From NCBI RefSeq assembly GCF_001730365.1, contig NZ_MIKB01000002.1, positions 42,892 through 106,891 on the forward strand: a DNA stretch of 64,000 nt. Direction: 5' to 3'. Positions 58,605 to 64,000 of the stretch are shown here, piece after piece. The first letter of the stretch is position 1. Every line of letters begins with the position of its first letter. Source of the DNA: Enterococcus quebecensis. GTDB lineage: Bacteria; Bacillota; Bacilli; Lactobacillales; Enterococcaceae. A program made the position numbers and the translations under genes. The notes beneath the pieces were generated by a model. It was not told where the DNA came from, did no database searches, and was given only the letters and a program-made list of their open reading frames with translations.

Positions 58605-58727
58605 AATACATCAAATGTTCGAAAACATTGATGTATCATAGTATAACAGCAGCTAGGGGCTAACCGACACGCCCTCTCGGGTATTTGATTTTGAGTGCTA
58701 TTATTTAATAGCTACTTTACTGTATAG
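58605..58727 (-). pseudogene. Degenerate tRNA-Leu copy with its flanking hairpin
   Basis: Aligns without gaps to the functional tRNA-Leu at 62688-62771 at a constant offset of 4044 bp; ACGCCCTC, GATTTTGAGT (anticodon loop) and parts of the T arm are kept, while the acceptor and D arm have lost pairing. The adjoining hairpin ATACATCAA..TTGATGTAT corresponds to the one after the real gene. Gene-free DNA (58470-58604) precedes it. Confidence 0.8.
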
Positions 58728-58785
58728 CCTTTAATTTAAAAAACTTTGGATTATACATCTTTTACATATGCATAATCCCGTGGAA

Positions 58786-58897
58786 TCAATTTTTAGGTTT
58801 TTGATGCCTTTTATACCTTCTAGCTGCTCCAATGATTAAAAAAAGTAACAATAAGAGACTGATCAATTTTTTGGCTGATCTTAGTTTCTGTTTCCAT
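58786..58897 (-). pseudogene. Possible small membrane peptide with a frame change
   Basis: ATG after AGAGGCAATA opens METETKISQK; at an A6 run the frame must shift to read LISLLLLLFLIIGAARRYKRHQKPKN and stop. The result would be a one-helix peptide with a basic tail, directly downstream of the surface protein gene. Unshifted, the frame ends after 25 codons. Confidence 0.3.
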
Positions 58898-58910
58898 TAC
58901 TATTGCCTCT

Positions 58911-61900
58911 TTATTCTTTAATGTTAAATTTTAATACCATGCTACTTTTTGCCTGAGGGGAAGCTTCTGAATTAGCGTTAAAGTATTTCCCATCAAATCT
59001 AAGCTTAGTAGATGTTTTAAAGTCCAAGTCTACCAAATGAATTGCCTTAGTGTTTCCATTTAAACTCTGCACTTTTGGTTGATCATTTACGAATAAATTA
59101 AGTCGTAATTTATTCTCCGGTTTAGTGGGATCTTTCTCTTTTGCTGATAAATAGGTCACTTCGCTATCTTTTTCGACTGAGAACGAAGTCATCTCTACTT
59201 CCAACGAAGTATTGTCAGAGTTGTTAGTGACTGAGTAACTTTCGGAAATAACCTTATCTTTGTTTTCACTTTTCATATCCGAAAAGAACAACATTTTAGT
59301 AGGGATTGTTACATTCACCCATTTATTCTCAACATTGACCTCAATATCGTAATCATACTGAACTTTTTTACCTGTTTTGAGGGTTTCTTCTACTCTTACT
59401 CTAGCCGACTTCAGCCCTGATGTTCCGGTGTCAGGTAGATTCACAAATTCTACGGGTTTTATATTTTTAATTTCGTTAGAATCAAAATATTTGTTCATAT
59501 TATTTTTAAAATCTTCATTTAAAGTATCTCCCGAAGCATGTAATACTGTTGAAACTTTTTTTGGTTTCAATTGATTTACTCTTAATGGTTGATAGCCATC
59601 CTTTGTAATTTCATAATAAACAGACCTTAAGTCGTTATTATACCGATTTCGTTCCTCATTTTCGTAGAGATAATTTTTTGTAGGTTCTCTCTGCCATGCT
59701 CGAACAATATCACCGTACTGAACGGATTGCTTTTGATCCGTTCCCCATTTTTTTAAAGTATCTTGTTTCAACTCTACTCCTTTGGCTTCAATATGAGCTT
59801 GCCCACGCTTTGTTTCATCCATAGTAATTGTCGTCGTTTTACTCAGATCAAACCAGTCAAACTGATAATATAAATCTTCAAAAGAAGTATGAATTGGTTT
59901 ATTGTCATCTTCTAATCCAGAAACTGCCGCTATGATTGGATTTTCCCCAAGTATCAATGGAAACGCAGCACTAGTACGAGTATCTCCCAAAGCACCATAA
60001 GCAACACTAGATCTGCCCCACTCCACTTTAACAGGCACAGAAACATCAACTTTTTCTCCAGTTGAACTCCTCACGACTGTTACGATCATTTTTTTATTTC
60101 CAATTACATCCTCTTTTACTGTTTCTTTGATTTCAACCGTATAGTCATCTGGTTTAATCTCTTCATTTCCTTTTTTCACATTTTTCACAAAATCTTTTGG
60201 ATTCAAACGATCTATTGATGCTCCTAAGGATAATGTTTGAGGTTTCCCTTCTGCTGATAATTTCTCTTGAACAGTCACCTTAAATTTAGCCTTTGTATTC
60301 TTTGCTTTCCCTTTAAAAATTAATGTATATTCGTAAACACCTGGTTTACTGGTGTCTATATTCGTCTCTTTATTCGGTACACCTTCAATGCTTATTCTTT
60401 TATCCGACCATGGAATATCCTTGCCGTTTTCATCCGTAGCACTAGAAAATCCTTCTTTCCAGCTTATTTTCTGTTCAACATCCACAGTCAAATCTTTTGT
60501 CTTTAGTGAAGATTTATCTTCTTTAATAGTTACTGTTGATACGTTACTATACTCTCTACTCTCTATATGAAATACCCGAACTTTGTATATTCCTGGCTCT
60601 TTTGTATCCAGTTCCTTCGTTAACCAATCGCTTCCTACTTGTTTCCCATCTGGATAAATATAATAATATTTAAAATCCTCGGCTTTAATCTTATTGCCAT
60701 CTTTATCTGTTACGTTTTTGAATGGCATATTCGGATCAAACTTCTCTCCTTGATAGAGATTGACATCTTGTAACTCTAGTTTTGTTTTATCTTCTTTAAC
60801 AGTTATTGTTGCTACATTACTATACTCATTACTCTCTATATGAAACACCCGAACTTTGTATATTCCTGGTTCTTTTGTATCCAGTTCTTTTGTTAACCAT
60901 TTGTCTTCTACCTGTTGCCCTTCTGGGTAAATATAATAATATTTAAAATCCTCCGCTTTAAGCTTATTGCCATCTTTATCTGTTACATTTTTGAATGGCA
61001 TATTCGGTTCAAACTTATCTCCCTGGTATAGATCGACATCTTGTAACTCTAGTTTCGTTTTATCTTCTTTAACAGTTATTGTTGCTTCATTACTATACTC
61101 TTCGTTAAATGGATCATACAGCCGAACTTTGTATATTCCTGGCTCTTTTGTATCTAGTTCTTTTGTTAACCATTTGTCTCCTACTTGTTGCCCTTCTGGA
61201 TAAATATAATAATATTTAAAATCCTCCGCTTTAACCTTATTGCCATCTTTATCTGTTACGTTTTTGAATGGCATATTCGGATCGAATTTTTTTCCTTGAT
61301 ACAGTTCAACATCTTGTAATTCTAGTTTCGTTTTATCTTCTTTAACAGTTATTGTTGCTTCATTACTATACTCTTCACTCTCTGGATAATACACCCGAAC
61401 TTTATATGTTCCTGGCTCTTTTGTATCCAGTTCCTTCGTTAACCATTCGTTTCCTACTTGTTGCCCTTCTGGATAAATATAATAATATTTAAAATCCTCT
61501 GCTTTAATCTTTTTGCCTGCTTTATCTGTTACGTTTTTAAATGGCATATTCGGATCGAATTTTTTTCCTTGATACAGTTCGACATCTTGTAACTCTAGTT
61601 TCGTTTGATTTTCTCTGATTCTTACATATACTTTATTACTCCAACCCACTCTAGGGACAAAAACGAAAAGTAAATACGACCTTACTTTAGTTGTGTCTAT
61701 AGCTGAAACTCGATTATGTTCTGCTATTGATTTATTATCAATCCAGTAATTATACAAATTAAAAAAATTATGATCGGTTATCCTAGTTCCAAATTCGTCA
61801 TATACCTTATCTAAAGGAGAATTTGGATCAAATTTCTCATCTATACCTATATATAATGTTACACTTTTTACTCTTGGTGCGGGTACCCATATCTTTATAT

Positions 61901-62198
61901 TCCTATATAGATCAATCATTTCTTGATTATCTTCAGTTTTCTCTTTAATAGGTTTTGATTCTGCCGATTCCTGTTCGTTTTGATTTTTAGAATTCACCTC
62001 TACTTCATTATTTGAAGAACTGGAATTCACTGATTCATCATTTGCTTCCTCATTTTTATTCTCTGCAATTTCAGTGTTTTCATTGTTATTCTCTGCAAAT
62101 ACTTTACCTGTTTGTAACACATGTTCAAATGTTAAAAGTATGCACAAAGACACAAATATCAGATTTTTTATAAAAAGAATTTTTTTATTGTCTTTCAC
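58911..62198 (-). CDS. Large secreted surface protein with tandem ~90-residue Ig-like repeats
   Basis: 1095 residues. Signal peptide ends near GKVFA (~35); an acidic Asn/Glu/Ser-rich linker (~36-95) follows; then a divergent repeat (~105-197), four near-identical 90-residue repeats (199-558; each begins KLELQDV.LYQG.KFDPN or FEPN and contains FKYYYIYP), two divergent modules, and a C-terminal region (~750-1095). The end resembles parts of WxL-cluster proteins (VNVTIPTKMLFFSD..., I.ESYSVTNNSDN). No LPxTG motif or terminal membrane helix, so anchoring must be non-covalent. Probably an adhesin; ligand unknown. It lies between the decayed and the intact tRNA-Leu copies. Confidence 0.85.
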   Translation of the reverse strand: MKDNKKILFIKNLIFVSLCILLTFEHVLQTGKVFAENNNENTEIAENKNEEANDESVNSSSSNNEVEVNSKNQNEQESAESKPIKEKTEDNQEMIDLYRNIKIWVPAPRVKSVTLYIGIDEKFDPNSPLDKVYDEFGTRITDHNFFNLYNYWIDNKSIAEHNRVSAIDTTKVRSYLLFVFVPRVGWSNKVYVRIRENQTKLELQDVELYQGKKFDPNMPFKNVTDKAGKKIKAEDFKYYYIYPEGQQVGNEWLTKELDTKEPGTYKVRVYYPESEEYSNEATITVKEDKTKLELQDVELYQGKKFDPNMPFKNVTDKDGNKVKAEDFKYYYIYPEGQQVGDKWLTKELDTKEPGIYKVRLYDPFNEEYSNEATITVKEDKTKLELQDVDLYQGDKFEPNMPFKNVTDKDGNKLKAEDFKYYYIYPEGQQVEDKWLTKELDTKEPGIYKVRVFHIESNEYSNVATITVKEDKTKLELQDVNLYQGEKFDPNMPFKNVTDKDGNKIKAEDFKYYYIYPDGKQVGSDWLTKELDTKEPGIYKVRVFHIESREYSNVSTVTIKEDKSSLKTKDLTVDVEQKISWKEGFSSATDENGKDIPWSDKRISIEGVPNKETNIDTSKPGVYEYTLIFKGKAKNTKAKFKVTVQEKLSAEGKPQTLSLGASIDRLNPKDFVKNVKKGNEEIKPDDYTVEIKETVKEDVIGNKKMIVTVVRSSTGEKVDVSVPVKVEWGRSSVAYGALGDTRTSAAFPLILGENPIIAAVSGLEDDNKPIHTSFEDLYYQFDWFDLSKTTTITMDETKRGQAHIEAKGVELKQDTLKKWGTDQKQSVQYGDIVRAWQREPTKNYLYENEERNRYNNDLRSVYYEITKDGYQPLRVNQLKPKKVSTVLHASGDTLNEDFKNNMNKYFDSNEIKNIKPVEFVNLPDTGTSGLKSARVRVEETLKTGKKVQYDYDIEVNVENKWVNVTIPTKMLFFSDMKSENKDKVISESYSVTNNSDNTSLEVEMTSFSVEKDSEVTYLSAKEKDPTKPENKLRLNLFVNDQPKVQSLNGNTKAIHLVDLDFKTSTKLRFDGKYFNANSEASPQAKSSMVLKFNIKE
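60525..61604 (-). repeat. Four tandem 270-bp coding repeats in the surface protein gene
   Basis: Units of 90 codons at 61604-61335, 61334-61065, 61064-60795 and 60794-60525. DNA identity is high between units, so copy number may vary by recombination. Confidence 0.88.
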
Positions 62199-62640
62199 CT
62201 CTTGAAACCACCTTTCATTTAAAAGCCAAACGTAGAATACTCTACACTAATACCGCTTGTTCTATATCTGATTTGTCAATATACATTGTACAGTGTTTGA
62301 CCTTATCTTTTTTATCGTCATCTGTTCTACTATCCGACAATATAAAATAAAAAAACTTCTGATTAAGTAGATACGATAAATTATTAGCTTTTATGAAGAA
62401 GTTAAATGATTATTTTACAATTGTTTTATAAATGGTCGCACTTTTTCTAGAAAAACTAGGTTGACTCCAACATACTATATAGCTTGAGAAACATAATTTA
62501 CACAGTTATTAGCCTTCCACATTTGATAGTTAGAATTTCTTTTATTCCACCATTTATTCGATATGTTACCACTTTTTTGGACTAACATTTTTTTAATATC
62601 TTACAATTATAGGAAACTTTTGTTGACTTTTATTTAAAAA
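62199..62640. other. Intergenic stretch upstream of the surface protein gene
   Basis: AT-rich, no gene seen. On the minus strand TTGACA near 62275 and a palindromic TAGAGTATTCTA near 62235 may belong to the surface protein promoter; spacing to a -10 is not convincing. Confidence 0.35.
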
Positions 62641-62649
62641 ACAAAAAAA

Positions 62650-62686
62650 GATACATCAACAGTTTGAAAACGTTGATGTATCTTTT
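62650..62686 (-). terminator. Terminator of the rRNA/tRNA transcript
   Basis: GATACATCAACA... / ...TGTTGATGTATC-type stem (GATACATCAAC / GTTGATGTATC) just after tRNA-Leu, followed on the minus strand by T-rich sequence (TTTTTTTGTTTTTTAAA). Confidence 0.85.
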
Positions 62687-62687
62687 A

Positions 62688-62771
62688 TACCGGCGGCCGG
62701 GGTCGAACCGGCACGCCCTCGCGGGCACTGGATTTTGAGTCCAGCGCGTCTGCCAATTCCGCCACGCCGGC
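62688..62771 (-). tRNA. tRNA-Leu (CAA)
   Basis: Class II tRNA of 84 nt, anticodon loop CTCAAAA, long variable arm, T arm CCGGTTCGACCCCGG; CCA not encoded. Last gene of the tRNA cluster. Confidence 0.95.
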
Positions 62772-62788
62772 ATTAAAATTATTTTGCA

Positions 62789-62859
<71 letters not shown>

Positions 62860-62892
62860 ATATTACAATTTAAAATTCTCAATAAGAGAAAA

Positions 62893-62964
62893 CTGGGGTA
62901 GCTGGATTCGAACCAACGCATGACAGGATCAAAACCTGTTGCCTTACCGCTTGGCTATACCCCA
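62893..62964 (-). tRNA. tRNA-Gln (TTG)
   Basis: Acceptor TGGGGTA/TACCCCA, anticodon TTG in TTTTGAT. Confidence 0.95.
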
Positions 62965-62978
62965 AAAATTAAAGCTAA

Positions 62979-63053
62979 GGGCGACTGATGGGAATCGAAC
63001 CCACGCGTGGCGGAACCACAATCCGCTGTGTTAACCACTTCACCACAATCGCC
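62979..63053 (-). tRNA. tRNA-His (GTG), copy 1
   Basis: Acceptor GGCGATT/AGTCGCC, anticodon GTG in TTGTGGT, discriminator C as in other His tRNAs. Nearly identical to the next gene. Confidence 0.94.
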
Positions 63054-63083
63054 ATAAAAACTATAATAAAAAATTAAAGCTGA

Positions 63084-63158
63084 GGGCGACTGATGGGGAT
63101 CGAACCCACGCATGGCGGAACCACAATCCGCTGTGTTAACCACTTCACCACAATCGCC
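63084..63158 (-). tRNA. tRNA-His (GTG), copy 2
   Basis: Same anticodon and acceptor as copy 1; differs at a few positions (T arm GGGATCG instead of GGAATCG, CATGG for CGTGG, plus-strand reading). The spacer also repeats (AAATTAAAGCT), so a ~105-bp tandem duplication is likely. Confidence 0.94.
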
Positions 63159-63174
63159 GTAAATCAAATTACAA

Positions 63175-63245
63175 CAGGGATAGTAGGAATCGAACCCACA
63201 ATGACGGTTTTGGAGACCGTAGTTATACCGTTTAACTATATCCCT
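63175..63245 (-). tRNA. tRNA-Trp (CCA)
   Basis: Acceptor AGGGATA/TATCCCT, anticodon CCA in CTCCAAA, discriminator G. Confidence 0.95.
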
Positions 63246-63254
63246 ACTGTTTAA

Positions 63255-63335
63255 TGGAGGAAAGTGGATTCGAACCACTGAACCCTAAGGAACGGATTTA
63301 CAGTCCGTCGCGTTTAGCCACTTCGCTATTCCTCC
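63255..63335 (-). tRNA. tRNA-Tyr (GTA)
   Basis: Class II tRNA, acceptor GGAGGAA/TTCCTCC, anticodon GTA in CTGTAAA, extended variable arm. Confidence 0.95.
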
Positions 63336-63338
63336 AAA

Positions 63339-63411
63339 TGGCGCAAGACAGAATCGAACTGCCGACACACGGAGCTTCAATCCGTTGCTCTACCAACTGA
63401 GCTACTGCGCC
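63339..63411 (-). tRNA. tRNA-Phe (GAA)
   Basis: Acceptor GGCGCAG/TTGCGCC, anticodon GAA in TTGAAGC. Confidence 0.94.
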
Positions 63412-63430
63412 AATAAAACTATAATAATAA

Positions 63431-63504
63431 CGGTCTGGACGGGACTCGAACCCGCGACCTCCTGCGTGACAGGCAGGCATTCTAACCAGCTGAACTACCA
63501 AACC
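63431..63504 (-). tRNA. tRNA-Asp (GTC)
   Basis: Acceptor GGTTTGG/CCAGACC, anticodon GTC in CTGTCAC, discriminator G. Confidence 0.94.
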
Positions 63505-63513
63505 GTAATTTAA

Positions 63514-63586
63514 TGGAGGTTGACGGGATCGAACCGCCGACCCCCTGCTTGTAAGGCAGGTGCTCTCCCAGCTGAGCTAAACCTCC
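63514..63586 (-). tRNA. tRNA-Val (TAC)
   Basis: Acceptor GGAGGTT/AACCTCC, anticodon TAC in CTTACAA. Confidence 0.95.
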
Positions 63587-63599
63587 AAAAAATATAAAA

Positions 63600-63671
63600 T
63601 GACCCGTACGGGAATCGAACCCGTGATACCGCCGTGAAAGGGCGGTGTCTTAACCGCTTGACCAACGGGCC
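63600..63671 (-). tRNA. tRNA-Glu (TTC)
   Basis: Acceptor GGCCCGT/ACGGGTC, anticodon TTC in CTTTCAC. Confidence 0.95.
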
Positions 63672-63686
63672 AATAAAAACTTAATA

Positions 63687-63775
63687 CGGAGAGTAAGGGA
63701 TTCGAACCCTTGAGACAGTGTTCACCGTCTACATGATTTCCAATCATGCTCCTTCGGCCACTCGGACAACTCTCC
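63687..63775 (-). tRNA. tRNA-Ser (GGA)
   Basis: Class II tRNA, acceptor GGAGAGT/ACTCTCC, anticodon GGA in TTGGAAA, long variable arm. Confidence 0.95.
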
Positions 63776-63821
63776 AGAGTTAAAAGAAGCAAATATTACT
63801 CATATGTCCTATATTAAGGAA

Positions 63822-63895
63822 CTCCGGCAGTAGGACTCGAACCTACGACATCATGATTAACAGTCATGCGCTACTACCAACTGAGCTATGCCGGA
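63822..63895 (-). tRNA. tRNA-Asn (GTT)
   Basis: Acceptor TCCGGCA/TGCCGGA, anticodon GTT in CTGTTAA. First tRNA after the 5S rRNA. Confidence 0.95.
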
Positions 63896-63905
63896 ATAAC
63901 AACTA

Positions 63906-64000
63906 GCGTGGCGACGTCCTACTCTCACAAAGGGAAACCCTTCACTACAATCGGCGCTAAGAAGCTTAACTTCTGTGTTCGGCATGGGAACAGGTGTATC
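63906..64000 (-). rRNA. rrf: 5S ribosomal RNA, 3' part (runs off window)
   Basis: The minus strand reads GATACACCTGTTCCCATGCC...GAGAGTAGGACGTCGCCACGC, the conserved body and 3' end of Firmicute 5S rRNA. The first ~20 nt lie beyond the window, so an rRNA operon continues to the right and the tRNA cluster is its tail. Confidence 0.95.

Noticed and set aside
58605..58727. Second functional tRNA-Leu
   Set aside because: Acceptor and D stems no longer pair, although the anticodon loop sequence is kept.
58786..62198. LPxTG sorting signal for the large surface protein, using the hydrophobic/basic tail after its stop
   Set aside because: No LPxTG-like motif precedes the hydrophobic stretch, and joining it to the protein would require reading through a stop in another frame.

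Overview
The window looks like a chromosomal segment of a low-GC Gram-positive of the genus Enterococcus or a close relative. It has AT-rich DNA, a complete ntp-type V-ATPase operon with Enterococcus hirae gene order (F-I-K-E-C-G-A-B-D), the CcpN/PDRP/class III fructose-bisphosphatase set, a tmRNA tag reading AKNENNTFALAA, and a 5S-linked tRNA cluster starting Asn-Ser-Glu-Val.

1-6 kb: a gluconeogenesis control block. The 5' part of ppdK (minus) faces ccpN, the PPDK regulatory protein gene and fbp (plus), with repeated GTGT(A/G)TCACA operator-like sites over both promoters. A membrane-anchored serine hydrolase follows. 6-15.4 kb: the ntp operon (minus), whose K subunit keeps the five known Na+ ligands of E. 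hirae NtpK. It is preceded by a leader with two terminator hairpins and interrupted by 121-bp structured repeats.

15.4-22 kb: small genes, an Rgg-type regulator divergent from a 21-residue SHP-like peptide ending in VGG, two copies of a hairpin/RBS/short-peptide element, a GT-C-like membrane protein, and a decaying zone (paralogous secreted proteins, a broken ATPase gene, a lone IS6-type end). 21.9-32.1 kb: a ~10-kb integrative element inserted in the 3' end of ssrA, with att repeats, arm-site repeats, a tyrosine integrase, a DUF5067 lipoprotein, small membrane proteins, a structured non-coding region, terminase remnants, a secreted protein and a V8-like protease with DUF5776 repeats. It looks like a phage satellite or decayed prophage carrying secreted cargo.

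32-41.9 kb: SMR efflux, VOC and free-methionine sulfoxide reductase genes, then a choline-utilisation (cut) locus: an AraC-type response regulator, a PocR-domain histidine kinase that has lost its catalytic residues, CutD, a small protein, a DMT transporter and CutC. CutC matches all known active-site positions by number. No microcompartment genes are present. A tRNA-like RNA and a 35-residue membrane peptide lie upstream.

41.9-58.5 kb: sugar uptake. LicT-BglF-BglA beta-glucoside operon with RAT antiterminators; a sigma-54-dependent cellobiose-type PTS (EIIA, EIIB, EIIC) with a tyrosine phosphatase and a divergent LevR-like activator; a CPBP protease; and a gluconate operon (gntR, gnd, gntK, gntP) with cre and operator sites. 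58.5-64 kb: a degenerate tRNA-Leu copy, a 1095-residue repeat surface protein, thirteen tRNA genes and the start of a 5S rRNA (all minus).
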